Assembly (NCBI GenBank): GCA_950295325.1
Contig: OX485804.1
Location: forward strand, 23,682,001 to 23,746,000
From: Polytrichum commune
Lineage: Eukaryota > Streptophyta > Polytrichopsida > Polytrichales > Polytrichaceae
Direction of reading: 5' to 3'
Length of the DNA: 64,000 nucleotides
The notes beneath the pieces are model-generated. The model searched no databases. It worked only from the letters and a program-made list of their open reading frames with translations, and was not told the origin of the DNA. Both the position numbers and the translations under genes were made by a program. Shown here piece by piece: positions 14,213-27,808 of the stretch (positions are counted from its first letter, which is position 1; each line of letters opens with the position of its first letter).

Positions 14213-14929
14213 TCCTACAACACAACCCTGGAATCCCAACAACAAACCTCTTTAAACCCAAAATCCCAAAATCCGCAATCCGCCAATCGAACAACTTCGA
14301 AACCGGAATCCAACTTTTGGCCCTTAAACCCAAAACCCCAAAACTCAAAACAAAAAATCTGCAGTCTGCCAAAACCTCCTGCAATCGATCACCCTGCTGG
14401 CAACTTCGCAACCGGTGACTACAAATTTCTCCGTAGCTCGGTGTGCTAATTTATGATTGCCAACAAGGCAGGAGGAAGGGAGGGAGGGAGGGATGATCGA
14501 AGAAGAGAACAAGTTTCAGTGAGCATCGAATAAGTACAAGTGGTGAAGAAGAAGTTCGTTGCAATCCAGAGTGTTGTGTGTCCCGAGGCAGCAGTGACAC
14601 TGGCAGGTGGCCAGTGAATGGGAGATGCGGCTTCTTGAGAGATTATTGGAATCTGGCTATGGCCGAACCCATTGGGGTGGAGAATCGTCTCACTCTCTCT
14701 CCCTTCGTCGCCTTGGTCTTCTCCCTCATTCCTCCTCCCTCGGGAGCGTTTCTTTCCGGGATGATTCCGTCCTTTTCTTCTCTCTGTCTTTCTAGCTTGC
14801 TTTTCTTTCCAATAAGGCTGGGTTTAAGGTGGTCTGGTGTAAGGGATGTGGGTTCCTTTTCCATGTTCTCCAACTTCTACTAATTAGATTAACATAACAA
14901 TACCCGTGTTGCATTACCAAATCTACAAT

Positions 14930-15140
14930 GAAGCATGCGCAAAAAACAGATTGAAAGTCGAATCTCCCTTGATTTAGTTATGGTTATCAAAAGTGCAAGT
15001 TTGTTGATTTTTTCACTAGATACATAGGACCTCCCAATTGTGTTCATTATTGAGTGTAGAGTAGTTATTCATGTTTGAAGACGTTGTCCAATCTCTTTTA
15101 AACACATGTCTTTACGATGTTTGTTCATTGATCCTCACTG
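14930..15140. repeat. Dispersed repeat family B, copy 2
   Basis: Aligns with 5745-6010 in the same orientation. Matching blocks around TTAGTTATGGTTATCAAAAG and CAATTGTGTTCATTATT are followed by a segment resembling TCCAATCT..TTAAACACATGT that also occurs at 43288-43310. Confidence 0.35.
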
Positions 15141-16761
15141 AACCACGTACCGTAGTACCTTTACCATTTGGCTATTTATAGACAAATAATTATTATAGTT
15201 TCTTTTATAATCCTGATTTTAAAAGAAAAATAAAATCAAATTTCCTTTAAATAATTTAATAAGTGCTGAAGTGGTAAAGGCACTATGGTACCAATCAAAT
15301 ATAGGGGTCCCATTAAGAAAACAAGCCACTTAAGACCCATCCACCTTATATATATGCAAATGAATGGTATTCACAATCAACATCAATAAGGAAAATTAAA
15401 ACTAGTCAAGAGCAGAATTTGGGACCCAAGGAGACTTCTCTATGAGTTGGGTCCAAAGACTCAAAAAGGAGTGGCGCTAATGTGGCATCACTTGCCTGTC
15501 AAATCTTGGCAATGTCCACTCAACAAAATATTTCTCCTAGTTTGAGAAATCGATCTTCAAGATTGAATCCAATCTTGAGTCTAGAAGTAAGGTTCATTAA
15601 GGGGAAGGGGTGGATTGAACCCAAGGCCTTGACCTGGCCCTTTAATATCAATTTCTCACTGAAATAGGGTCTTCGTTGGGAAAAAAAACAACTACATATA
15701 CACTTATATAGCTTCAAATACATAGACAATATTTGAAATGCCCAACTTGGGCTCCTTGGGTGTATAAGGGTTGATGACCTAAAAGTCCCAAAGTGGGATT
15801 GTTAGTTACCAAAATACTTGATCATGTATTTTGAGTATAATTTTAGCAATTTGTTTCTTCCATTGGTGATGAATTGTTGTGTTTCCGTGTAGATATAAGT
15901 GTAATTTATGGTTTGGTTTGGTCCTAAAGACATGTGATGTCAATTATTTTGAATGAATAGCTTTAAACGTTGAATATGATGTTTGGGTGGGCGGCTCTTT
16001 AGAATAGTCCGATTTGTTTGTACAATGTAGGCAAAGTTGACCAATTCTCAAACGTACATAGCTATCATAAGTATTGTGGTATTGTGGTTGTTTCAACATT
16101 AGTTCTTTCAACTTAAAATAGTAAGTGTCATGTGTCACAAAACATTCAACCTATGATCAATACAACAAGGACTGCAAACAAATTATGATTGACATGTGAA
16201 GTGTACAACTTTGATACTACATATAGGTTGTTGACAATTCTTGATGTCCTTTCAAAACAGAGGGTCAAGGGACATAATGGTGGACCTAGTCATATTTTCA
16301 AAAGGATTGAAATAAGTGTCCTTATGCAACTTAAATGATGCAACCTACTTTAACTCATCATCAAAATTCAAAGTAATAGCCATTTATGAAGGAGGGGAAC
16401 CTTTTATCTAAAGAGGTTCTAGAAAATACACATCATAAATTGGTTTTGGTCTTTGTGATCTTTACAGGGTCATTTACAATTCAGTTGTGTATTATTGAAT
16501 ATACTTTCAAAATTCATGATTTGTTGCAAACTTAAACCATAACTTGAGATGTGTTTCCCTACAAATTGTGCATGTGCAATAAATTTGATGTGACAATAGA
16601 GTTATCCGTTACCCAAAAGGTTAGGAATTGGGTGGCGCTCACTATGAAGAGACATGGGATAGGATGGTGCCATAGTAGTTTGTCGGGTTGGCTAAGTTTA
16701 GGCCCTTGCAAACTCGTTTTTTCTTCCTAGGTACATGCTTAAAACTAGTCTAACCCTTCAT

Positions 16762-16822
16762 CCCCTGTTTCTGAGTGGGTGAAGGTCGGCCTCAACATGG
16801 ACACGGTTCAAATCCGGCTCCT
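16762..16822 (+). repeat. tRNA-like SINE head
   Basis: An A-box-like TTCTGAGTGGGTGAAGG is followed by an exact B box GGTTCAAATCC at 16805-16815. No paired acceptor stem is visible, so this is a SINE fragment rather than a tRNA gene. Confidence 0.4.
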
Positions 16823-16879
16823 AAGCATATGTGAGGGGTCCTAGCACCCTATCGGGTTTCTTTCTCAAATTATGGTCCA

Positions 16880-17125
16880 AGAGGAGGTTGAGAGAGGATA
16901 CTACCGAAATGAGTTTCAATGTGTAGTTTGGAGGTAGAGGAGGATGTTGTCATAGTGAGTTTCAATGTGTAATTCGGAGGCGTTGAGAGGATGTTGCCAA
17001 ATGCAAGTTTCAGTGTGTCATTAAGAGGCTTTGGGAGGATGCTAACAAAATGAATTCTAGTGTGTAATTCGAAGGCTTCGGGAGGATGTTGCCAAAGTGA
17101 GTTTGGGTGTCTAATTCAGAGGCTA
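16880..17125. repeat. Degenerate tandem array, unit about 47 bp
   Basis: Five units carry a GAGTTTCAATGTGTAATTCGGAGG-like core, split here as GAGTTTCAATGTG and TAATTCGGAGG. They begin near 16911, 16957, 17004, 17052 and 17099, and a GGAGGATGTTGCCAAA block recurs between them. The units are clearly diverged from each other. Confidence 0.75.
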
Positions 17126-18992
17126 GAAGGTGTTGGTGGCTAATGGTTCGGATGCTTAGAGGTGAGTTACGTGAGGTTGATAGTGATGTGCATCTAAGTG
17201 TTTGCTTGATCAACATCGATCTTCAACTTCGATCTTCAAGTTCGACCCACACTATGTTTGGGGAGCAACAACCTCCTCTTTGGCTTTGGATACGGGAGCT
17301 TCAACAACCTTGAGTATGTGCTTGAGGATCAACACCAAGTCCTTTATGAGCACTAAGTGCTTAAGCTTGTGATGTGCATATGAGTGACTTGCTTAATCAA
17401 CATTGATTGAGGATCATCACTGAATTGAGGTTCAACTTGGATCATTACCAATGGAGGTTGAACTTAGATTTAGGATCATCATCAATTGAGGTCAAACTTG
17501 CATTCGGGATTAGCACCAAATGCTCATGCATTTCGGGCACCATTCAAACACGTGCAACCTTTGATTTCACTTTGACCCAAACTGTGCTTGGGGAGCAACA
17601 CCAAGGAGGAGCAAACTTTGATTTGCTCCAATCTTTGTATGTTAGTTTTTGCCATTGGTTGGGTAAAATTTTGGCTTTTGAATCCGCTCAGAGAATTTGG
17701 TTTTTGTGGGTAAAACTTGGATTGAGATTTGATGCTTGGATTATCAATTGGCTGCATGTTTGTCTTGAGCTAGTGCATATCTTTGGTGTTGCATATTGCT
17801 GGGTTTTTAGGGCATAATGGTTGCACTTGAGGTTATACAATGGTCCCAATCCTTAAGACGCATATTTTGATTTTGGTTGCAATTTGGCTCATTTTGGTAT
17901 CACATATTGCTAGTTTGTAAGGGTACACCTATGGACTTTGAGGCTAGCTCTGATGATATGATACTTTTTAAATTCATGACGTGCACTTTAAAATTTGTGT
18001 CCCACAAGTCTAGCCGTATGCACAAAGATGGTCCTCTTAGAATGCTCTACTTTGCGATTGGTCAATCTTTGTGGACTTGAATGCCCCATAATGTTTGAAT
18101 GTCATAATACAGTCTAAATGTGCATCATGATTTTAATTTGTAACAATGCTAATGACTCCCTTGCCACCTAGTCTGCATGGTGTTCTCATCATTGTGGATT
18201 CTTCCAAGTCCACCCTTTGTTAGCACCGGCTTAGGATGGGATGCATTACCTGACTCCACATTGGTTCCACCACCGGCTCCCTCTCTTGGTGCATTGACAC
18301 CCTCGATGTGTGTTACATACCAGGGTTGCCAAATGAAATGGTGGTTGATCACATTTGGCCAAAGTTGATAGTTGGTATCAATCGTGTTGGTTTAGGGAAA
18401 CATCACCACATGAATCAACTATGGGTGCTAAGGTCCATCAATAGGGAGTGGAGGTGGTTTGTTGGCACATCCGTACATTATGCCACATTTTGACTTGCAA
18501 ATGATGCAACAAACAATGCTTAGTAGGTTTAGTTTAGGAAATGTGGCATCATCATTTAGTGAATTGTTTTGGGCCTTCATCATGCATGTCACTATCTATT
18601 TTTCATATTTTGTAGCTCCTACCATTCAAGTTATCTTGGATTCTACTATGGCGCACACATGAAGTGCCAATGTTGGAATTCTTATTGGTACAATTTATGG
18701 ACCTTGTAATTTGTTGGAGTTATTTTGGTGTCTTGGTTTATGTTGTTGGAATTTCATATGTGATATGTGACAAAATTAGTCCATGACCATCTTTTGAGTG
18801 ACTTATAACTCACTTTCGTTTGTCTTGAATTGTGTAGCTCCTTCCCAAGGTTTGGATGCATTGTCCATGGAGGAGGACATTGTTGGCGAGACCTCTAGAT
18901 CGATACACAAGGAAAAGGATCCACATTGCATAATGGACAATGAGATTTAGAACTCCTTTTGTGCAAGTTAGTACACACACTATGCTACTTAT

Positions 18993-19681
18993 TTGAGGGG
19001 ACGTAAGCAAATTACACAACTAGTGCCTAGTCTAGTGTGGAAAACAATCTATGCGGAATACTTGCAAGAAAATCATGAATCCACTTTTGTTGAAGATACA
19101 CTTAAGGACCAGTTGAGAGATACATTGAAGGAAATCAAGACTGATACAAGCAATGAACCCAATAGCAATGTAGCCACTTTGCAAAGCGATGAGGTTATGA
19201 CACAATTGAAATTGATTGATGGCCATGCAAACATGAATGTATTGAAGTGTAGGCAAAGTCTCATAGAAATGTTTTCTCCATCCAATTTTGTCCCTAACAC
19301 CATAGCTGGTGTGGAAACTATGGATAGGACTTTCACAATAAAAAAAACACCCGTAGTTGTCTCATCACCCACCTCCATGATAGAGAAACCTTTGATGAAG
19401 GCATAAATGTTAGCAAGGACTAGCAAGTCCATATGCAACTTTGGTAGATCACGTTGCAGGGGGTGTCAACGGCAAGGCGGAGCTAAAGAGGTAAAAGAAC
19501 TTGAGCTTCAATCCAAGGCATGGCCTTCAATGCAAAGGAGGAATCCAAGAAAGCCAAGGCCTTGTTTATAAATGAGAAGATTGATGCTCAAAGGATCCAC
19601 AATCTAGAAAAAACAAAAGAACTTGGAATTGCTAGTAAGATAGAATTCACGATGAGATGTGTTGAACTGTTGATGTTGTGA
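18993..19681 (+). pseudogene. Broken unknown coding region, possibly transposon-derived
   Basis: I do not recognise this protein. An open frame of 137 codons (18993-19406) is charged and polar. About 110 bases further on, in another frame, 19520-19681 encodes a 53-residue Lys/Glu/Ala-rich, coiled-coil-like segment (it starts MAFNAKEESKKAKAL). Together they look like parts of one charged, transposon-associated or DNA-binding protein disrupted by frameshifts. No splice sites clearly join them, and chance open frames are a real alternative. Confidence 0.25.
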
Positions 19682-22600
19682 AATTGATTTCATATGAATT
19701 GGAGAACAATATTGAATGCATTCGTCACTATTGCTCTTTGGTATGATGAGTTAAATTTTGTATGGTTTGAGGGCTAATTGTATGATCCTTGGACGCTTTG
19801 TGTTTGAAATGCATGTTGTTGGGAATATGTAGATTCCCCTTTTTATTAGATACTATCATTTTATTTTGAAACTACAGTAGAAAAATGTCATTGTTTGTAA
19901 CAATCTCTCATTTCTCTTGCATCCTTGTTTTGGCATGGTTTGGGTAGTAGAGTTTAATTTTTTTTTCAAAACATTGAGGGATGTATTGTTGATGAGGGGT
20001 TATGTAGAATCGCAAGGAAAATGATCATCGAATTCACAATGCATGCAAGAAAAATAATTCCAATTTTCAAGAGTAAACAAGCATTTATTCATCAAATGTT
20101 GCATGGTTCTAATATGCTTCCATCTCATTCTAGTACATTTCATCTCCCTCCAGTGACATCTATGTTCAATATTTTGCAACGAGGTTAATTAAGCGGTCCT
20201 TATGGAAATGAAATTTTCTAAGAAAACAAATTTGGCAACAACTACAAAGAAACAACGTGTTGGAAAAAGAAGAAGACAATCAACCAAAAAAATGAAAAAG
20301 ATGAAAAAAAACTGATAAAAAATGTATAATTGAGGTTGAAGAAGAAGAAGAAGAAGAAGAAATGACAAAAATGAAGTGGAGATATTTTAAGTATATCATT
20401 TAATTGCTATTCAAGGAGAGATGGACACGGAATTTGCAAGAATAAGAAAAAAAAAGGTAAAAAATTATATCATCATTTTTTTAACAAAAAATGAGGTTGC
20501 ATAAGGATGTATGGAATGTTATGTGGGCCATATGATATAGCCGTAAAAGGCCTTGGCCTTAGCCCCTATGCCCCCTTCACCCCAAAGTCAAGTCGACTGC
20601 AGTCATGGGGCTTCACCGTTTACATACTACATTTAGTTGTTTCTGCACATGAGAGGGTTTAAACCCGTCTATTTCCATTCAAAATATTCCACCTCCTCTT
20701 TTTAAATACTAACCCATCTCATATTTTCCATCATCCCTATCTACTCACATTACTCTCATATACAACATGCTCTTAATTTTATTATGTTAATTTTAAATAT
20801 GAAATTAAAATATGTTTATTTAAAGGTTTGATATTTTGTAGATGTTACGTCTTTGATAAAACTACAAATTTGATTAATGGGCATAGTTAAAGGTTTCAAA
20901 AAAATTATTATGCAAAATAAATACATTTTCATTTTCATGTAATATAAGACTAACAAAAGGGCTAATGAGATTTCAAAAAACAATAAAAAAGAATAATATA
21001 GGTGGTTTGAAAAAATGAATGACATGACATCATGAAAAGTGTGCATGACCAAATCATTGCAATTGCTACAAAATTATGAAAAAAATATGGCATTTCTTCT
21101 GCACCTACATTATGTCAAACAACTATTGTTACACCACCAACCGTCACCCCATCAACTACTACAACACAAAATAATATTGAACATGTTATGCTATAATACA
21201 AAATAATTATGTTAGAACATGTTGTTGGTAATTCTGGGAATTTTTTGCATCAATCGAAGAATGCAAATTTTTTTTTTTAAAAAGCATGAATAAAACTTTG
21301 CTACTTTCTTGGATAAATTTTAATTATTCTTCTCTTATATTATTTCCACTATCACCATTTATTTATGTAATGCTAATTTTTTTCCCCGTATTATGTACTA
21401 TGACAAACTTTCTATTAGTGTTTCATGCATCATTGTAGCTTTCAAAAGAAAGTCATTTGTCTTATTAATTTTTCTCAATAAAAAAATATTTATTTCTACA
21501 TCATTTATTTTATCTACAACTGTAAAATCTTCTTAGTTGGAATCTTTGTTTTTACTTTAACAAATCTTGTTTCTTTCCCCATAATTCACTACCTTCTTGT
21601 ATTTTCTGTTACTAACTCTTTTAAATAATTCATTTTCTACTTCAACATTTCATTCATCTTCAATCCCTTTGATGTTTATAATGCAAAATTTGTACAATAC
21701 TATATAAGTTGCTACAATATCAGGCATGTTCCTTAAAGATACTTCAAATCGCTTCATTATTAGCCTTCATATATGTACATTAAAATCCCAATTGTTCTTT
21801 CCACTCACATTCTAGTTGAAGATTTAATAAAAATTTAATCTACTACGTTCCCGGATAATGCCACTTTTCATCCTTGATATGACAATACATCTAAGGCCTC
21901 ACCAAATATTCAATGTCTTTTATAAAATTTATATGCATGAACCTTATATTCTATGTATGTACATCTAATTCTTGTAACATGAAAAACAACCCAATCGTGA
22001 AGATTTCATGCCTAGCCAAACTCATAATCCCATAATGTACAATATGGTCTAATAACTCCCTATAAAATTGTTGAATGATTCAAGTGTTCGCTCTTGAATT
22101 TTTCATACTCTTGTCATTCCCAAAATGGAAATCCATTGTCATTGAAGTCGTTTCTCTTGAAGGCGCGTCCATTGTTCCTCCTTCAATGCTCCCCTTCAGC
22201 ATCCACAATTCTTGCACGTCCATTCATTCCACATTGCCCTTCGGCTTCTCAAAGCACATAATGTGCACAGATTGGAATTCACAAACATAATCGGGAGTCT
22301 AGACACAAAAATTCTTGCCTTCATAGTGCCCACCACACTTTCTTGATCAATGTGCTGACACATCCAATTGCAATTACTTGGAGAGGAGCCTGACACGAAT
22401 ATTATTTCTTATAAGCTCAGTGAGGTTTACATCGCACAGAAGTGTGGTAAGACGTTCATGCCGTCAGAGAAGTCCACAAGATCAAGATGTGAAATAATCT
22501 GCCTCCAATGCAATTAAGATCGTTGTCAATTGCAGAAAAACTCCCTCTCAAAAACCAACTTGTTTGACTCTTAATTCGCATGTAACATAAGAGATTTTTC

Positions 22601-23612
22601 GATCTCACAAGCCAGCGCCAATCCCGACAATCATCTCATTGGTCCATCGCCGTATGAAGTTCACCATGCTTTACATGAGAATTTACGACCCCTTACTGGA
22701 TTACTAATTGAGTCTGCTCGAATGTAATTGATGGAATAGGTCTAGTGGCCAACCAATGTGTAAGGTGGTAGGAAATTCCAAGTTTCTCTTCCATGCACCC
22801 CAGGGCAGTAAAGGGTTGAAGTAGCCACCGAACACAAAGTGGAGCTTTACAAAATGAGCCTTTTATACTAAGCTTATTCCCTAGCCTTGAGAAGAGAGAT
22901 GATTTCACAGCCAGGAATTGAGCCGCCAACCACTCCATTTGATTTTGTGCTTATTTCTCAAGAGTAGTTAATCAAGGTTTTAAAGGTTCCAAATGATGCT
23001 GGAAACATAAGGTCCTGGAGTCCTTTGTCCTTATATACCAGCAGCAACTACTGTTTATTGTTGTCAGTATAGAGCCACAATGCAACAGCGAAAAATGTAT
23101 TGGCCACCACAATCAACCAAGAACATAGAAGGAATCCACATGACCTCAACAGCATAACCCACCTTTGCCATTAATCCCTGACAAAATCGTTATCTAACAT
23201 GTCATGTAACCATCAGACAAGGCAAAGAGAGATGCTATTGGAACTGGTAACAAGCATCTAGACAAGACACCCTACAGTCCAACAAGAAATACAACAAGTG
23301 CCCAGAATGATTGAGTTTTCTGAGAGATTACTCCAACAATTTGTAACATTTGATAGATTTCTAATCACTAGAATGGGTGCTGTGCATTCTTAGCGTAGTT
23401 ACCTTCTGCCTGCCTCTCTCTATACCTCCCTCTAAGTAATCTATAGTAGCAGCCAAAATTGTTTCGAGTGTACTCTTCGATGTACAAACATGTGACTGGA
23501 AATAGCTGCGTACCATTCAGCATAGCCACCAACTCTGTCAAGGGATATGCTCACACACACACGCACGTCAAGGAAGAAGATGCACATTCAAAAATCAAGG
23601 CAAATAATCTGT
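19682..23612. other. Gene-free AT-rich spacer
   Basis: No gene was recognised. A GAA trinucleotide microsatellite lies at 20335-20361. The 20.7-21.9 kb part is very AT-rich with homopolymer runs. The last kilobase leads into the 3' end of the oxidoreductase gene. The open frames present show no family signature. Confidence 0.6.
20335..20361. repeat. (GAA)n microsatellite
   Basis: About eight GAA units in a purine-rich stretch. Confidence 0.85.
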
Positions 23613-26600
23613 CTAGAATTCCCATGAAACAATTTGCTCCTTTGGAATGCCTGCTTCCTCCAGTAGGTTCATCACCTCTTGCCTTGCTTCCTTTTCCACG
23701 CACACAATTGCACCGGTCGTGTTGGGGTTGTACTCTAGGTCATCCTCATCCCACAGCGAGGTCAATGAGCCGACAGCCCCTTGCCATTCTTCTCCGGAGG
23801 CATCATCCACCATTGTGCGCACCTTCACGTTCCTAGACTCCCAGTATGCAAACTTGTCCTGCAAGCCAGAATCAGTATGTCAACACAACTGTTCTTGAAA
23901 CCCTGATACAGTTTTCAATTGACATGAAAACTGCTCTAGTGCCGGAACTGGTTCAACATTCTTAAGACATCGATTTCTATTTCAAAACAATGTTGACATT
24001 ATTGATGTACTAAACATGCCCTCCAGAGATGCATTGGGACAAGTGCTACAGAGGAGACCCCATCCCTCTTGCCCACCATCTCATTGGGTTGCCACCAGTG
24101 TTGATCTGGTATCATCTTTTTTTTTAAACCGGTTGATTAACTATGATGAGGATTTCACATTTTCGGTACAAGTAAGGTATGGGTATTTGATAGCAGTTTT
24201 GCATTCAGGACTATATACCATGCAAGAGCTTTCACACCTAAGCAAAATCACTCTAGTATCAATATGGTTTAGGATGGTATTGACCCAAATAAGAACTCAG
24301 GGTATACAAAGATTCTCTCGACTTGACACACCCACCAAATATCAATCTTTGACTGGTATGAAAACCGTGATACCCATGGGAAGGTTTTTTTGATACCATT
24401 ATGGATGTTGATTATTAAAGCCATTCACCTATATATGAGGCCAACACTGATTGCCACCTCCTGCAACTTCTAATCTCACAACCTTCCTACTGCTCGCCTT
24501 CTATCTGCTCATTGTTTACTATAAAAAACCAAAAAAAATGTGGGATCAACCCTTGAGGTTCCCTCCAAGACCCTTAAATCACCTTAAAACAGGACGGCAT
24601 GCACAGCCGTTTGGCCTTTACAAACCCTCCGGAGCAGAGGGAGTAGCTCGGTAGGGTTTGCAAGTTAGGTGCAAGTGACCTACCCCAAGAAACTAAGGGC
24701 AGAGAGAAATGGCGTCCCGTCTCTGGCACTCTACACGAAGAAATATTTAAAGCACTGCAGCTTGAAGAGATATAGAAAGTATCTGCTGAGAACCTGATAA
24801 GCAAGCTGTGATGGTTTGGGTGAAGAATAGAATAGTCGAACTTCGTCACGGAAGGACAAGTTCATGCTGCCATTGTCACCATCCTTGGCCTCCAGAATAG
24901 AGCGGGCTACAGCAACACCCAACCCTTGTGCGAAAAAGACAAGGGTGGGGAAGCGGGACAGGTACAAGATGGGCCTCAAGTCCAGTCCTGCTGAATCAAA
25001 TGGTCCTACTTCCAGCTCTTGCCCTGGTAACCCAACCCCCAACAAAGTTCATCCAACATGTTAACCATAAACATATTAAAGAAAACAGCCAACTCCAAGC
25101 AATAATCTAATGGAGAGAGTAAACTCTTGTACTTGAACAGATCAGCTAATTTAATGCGAACTATCACAGTGTCCTTCACAGTAATTGCTGAAATTGTAAT
25201 TTCCATCGGGACGAGATTTTATGTCCTCCACTCAGTTTCTTAGGGTCAACCACACAATCAAACATATCCACTTTATTCAGAAAATGTCAAATGGTCCAAC
25301 AGAATGTTTGCAAAGTTCTTGAATGATGTGCACAACTTCCTCCCAATGGTAATGAAGTTAGTTTATGAACATTGGGTGGCCAGGTCCACCAAATGGCCAT
25401 CATGGCGGTGATTTTATATTATTTTATTTTATTTTCGGTGCAAAAGCAGCATACAGAGCTCAAAAATTATACGAGACATGGGTACTCCAATGGTCATAAG
25501 TTTTTTTTTGTTTTTTTTCTTTTTTCACCTTCAGCAATATTGTACAGCTCTGGAGTTGTGGCTTCTTCAACATGGAGCTCCAGGTTAGCCTTGACAGAGA
25601 GTGAATATGCGGGCAGCTTAGTGGTCCCTGCAGGGATGTCACCTCGAAGCTTGTACAGCACCGGTGCATTGATCTCATCCGAAAATGGGGAGCATGAAGG
25701 AACTGCCTTCAACTCTTTCCCATTCAACCGCACTAGGGCGGCCTGTCCGGGCTTAGTGTATGCATTCTCTAGTGATACGAGCTGCGACATCATCACCAGA
25801 GTACGGGTAAGATCCTTGACCCTTAAAAACTATCAACATTTGAGTACTAGAAAACATATCCCTGTAAGTGTCGATGTTCAAACAAAACTATCAGATAAAG
25901 GTAACCAGTATATCATAGAATAAAAATCAAGAAATTTATTTAATCCAAAGCTATTAGAGTTACATACTCAATAGAAAGCAATGAAAAGGAAGTAATCAGA
26001 TATCAGAATGAAATAGAAAACAAATCGCAGATCTGGCAATAGCGAAATGGTGGCAAACCATTTGAACAGGGGCCATCCACAACAATTTTCTGCAAAGAAG
26101 AAATCCCCTTCCACTTCATCCTCACTGATTTCATCATCAGTTCTCGAAAGTGAACCCTTGTCTTGAGTTTCTCCTACTGATCTCTAGAGGTAACGAGAAG
26201 ACTCAAGGAGATTGTTGTATAGTATGTGTACTAAGACCTCATTTACTACACAAGGAAACCAAGAAAGGTAAGACAGCACCCTAAGAGGGAGTAAACTTAA
26301 GAAATTAAAATAAAAACATTCAGCCTGGAAACATTTAAGCTGCTCCTGAAGTTCGTTTCAAGTGGAATTTTGACTCTGGATAAGTGCTCCGAGTGAAGTA
26401 CTGAGTTAGACGGCAGGAGCAAGAAATTACACAACGAAGACCACGCTGTTCACAAAATTGCAAAATGTTGCTCATCGATTAAACAAGTCCAAATTCCCGT
26501 GAGCAGAGCGGTAATTATGTGCTGCAGACCAGTTTTCGATTATCTCCACCACACAATGTGCTTATTTATAAAGCCAACCCTGAATGCAGCTCCAAATTGC

Positions 26601-27483
26601 CTCTTCAACCGCATCTTGACAATGAAAATTTGAAGAATCAAGGCCTACCAACCTAATTAACTCACAAAATCATTTGTCAAACAAAACATTCAGAAATAAT
26701 TTGTTCACTTTCCATGAGCAGAGTGTTGACTAGATACTCCAGGCAAGCTTTTTCTTACTCCACCGCGCAATGTGCATATATATGCAGCCAACCCAGTATG
26801 CACCTTTAGATTGCCTTAAACCCTCGATATTCTTGCCTAAGTTTCCAAAATTCTCAAAAGGGAAGTTTCAGTCGTACATAAACCCTGACAGTTTGAAGTC
26901 GCAGCTTCTCTCTGCTTCTTCTGTCGCCTCTTGAATATGAAAATTTCAAAAATCATCAAATCCTGCCAACCTCAATAGCTCATCACAAAATCGTCATAGT
27001 CCAAAACAAAGATTCAAGAAAACAATCGTTCACCTCTCTGGAGACCTCAGTTTCCACGGTGACGCACCGGACGCCCGCCGCCACGTCCCGGACGCCGACC
27101 ACCTTGCTCGAGTGCCAATCCTTGTACCCGGTGGTCTCGACCTCCGTGACAACAAACGGCCTCGACTTCTCCTCCGCTTGCAAGATGGCCTTGCGCTTCG
27201 CTAGAAGATCGGTTTGCTCGGCATTCATGGTGCTGTAATCCACCGGAATGGCCTCCGCAGCGCTCGCCCAAACATTCACAGACCTTTGTTTCTTCTCCGA
27301 AACCTGCCTCTTCTTCATCTGCAGTTTCGACCCTGAGATGGATGATCCCAGGGAGCAGCTACTACGGCAGCACACTTGGAGCTGCTGTGTAGGGCTCCTA
27401 GTTCCTGCGACGCCATAGCCCGAGTTTCTCTGCAACGCCGTCTGGGCCGTGAGCTCCGACACAGCACGCAGCGAGGTCGCCAT
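23613..27483 (-). CDS. pKIWI502-like FAD/NAD(P)-binding oxidoreductase, probably plastid
   Basis: This is a plant protein of the ferredoxin-NADP reductase fold, known as fruit protein pKIWI502 or FAD/NAD(P)-binding oxidoreductase. Its physiological substrate is not well defined. Four exons keep phase: 27034-27483, 25529-25781, 24794-25023 and 23613-23858, giving 392 residues. Residues 1 to about 75 are Ser/Arg/Gln rich and transit-like. The conserved core begins at EKSRPFVVTEVETTGYKDWH. The flavin-binding beta barrel follows (about 115-240), with YTKPGQ near 158-163 and RGDIPAGTTKLP. The nucleotide-binding half (about 250-392) begins LDLRPILYLSRFPTLVFF and contains AQGLGVAVA, then FRDEVRLFYSSPKP and LWDEDDLEYNPN. 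It ends with VSWEF and a TAG stop. The ATG at 27481-27483 is the first that gives a transit-like leader. Intron 3 holds a MITE. The upstream region is locally duplicated. Confidence 0.9.
24088..24458 (+). mobile_element. MITE-like element in an intron of the oxidoreductase gene
   Basis: This 371-bp stretch has imperfect terminal inverted repeats. The left end reads GGTTGCCACCAGTGTTG and the right end, reverse-complemented, reads GGTGGCAATCAGTGTTG. The interior matches 13381-13758 in inverted orientation along its length. It has no coding capacity, and no target duplication could be made out. Confidence 0.65.
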
Positions 27484-27565
27484 CGGGGAATTCCGTCTGC
27501 TCGAATGTACGAACAAGGTGTGGGGAATTCTACAGGCGACGCAGCAGAGGAAACTGGTCGGCGAA

Positions 27566-27808
27566 TGTAACCCACATCGCACAATGTCACCTTCGCATTG
27601 CTTCGCTTCTCTTCTGCCAATGCCAAGTGCGATCCTTCGTCGGTCACACTGGAATGCGATTATCCCCTTATCTTCTTCAACTCCAAGCGGGTCCCACGTG
27701 ATGGGAACCCGGCCTGGCCCGGCCCGGCCCGGCCCGGGATTGCGAAATATCAACAATACCTCTTGAAATATCTAGTATATAACGGAGCATATACATGGAG
27801 GTGAAGCC
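27566..27808. repeat. Upstream duplication of the oxidoreductase gene, copy 1
   Basis: This stretch overlaps the 5' flank of the gene starting at 27483. It shares TAACCCACATCGCACAATG, the CTTCTTC..CTCCAAG region, CCCA(C)..ATGGGAAC, AATATCAACA and a GGAGGTGAgGCC end with 27974-28202, in the same order. The two copies are about 400 bases apart and diverged. Copy 1 alone contains the GGCCC array. Confidence 0.7.
27709..27738. repeat. GGCCC pentanucleotide array in the promoter region
   Basis: About five GGCCC/GGCCT units lie 226-255 bases upstream of the oxidoreductase start codon. The array is a sharp GC island in AT-rich surroundings. GGCCC resembles plant site II-type promoter elements, but a regulatory role is inference only. 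Confidence 0.6.

Larger units (their letters stand above)
14213..18992. other. Upstream region of argC and repeat-rich spacer
   Basis: The first few hundred bases are the presumed argC promoter and 5' UTR. A GGGA-type simple repeat occurs near 14470-14492. Beyond that no gene was recognised. Open frames at 14578-14883 and 17407-17817 lack any family signature. Repeats are listed separately. Confidence 0.6.

Noticed and set aside
14578-14883. 101-codon plus-strand frame in the argC upstream region
   Set aside because: Low-complexity Ser/Leu/Phe content from a TC-rich stretch, overlapped by an equal-length minus-strand frame, with no family motif.
27484-27756. Upstream extension of the oxidoreductase first exon to an ATG at 27756
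   Set aside because: The extension covers the duplicated promoter region and GGCCC array. The ATG at 27483 gives a normal transit peptide.
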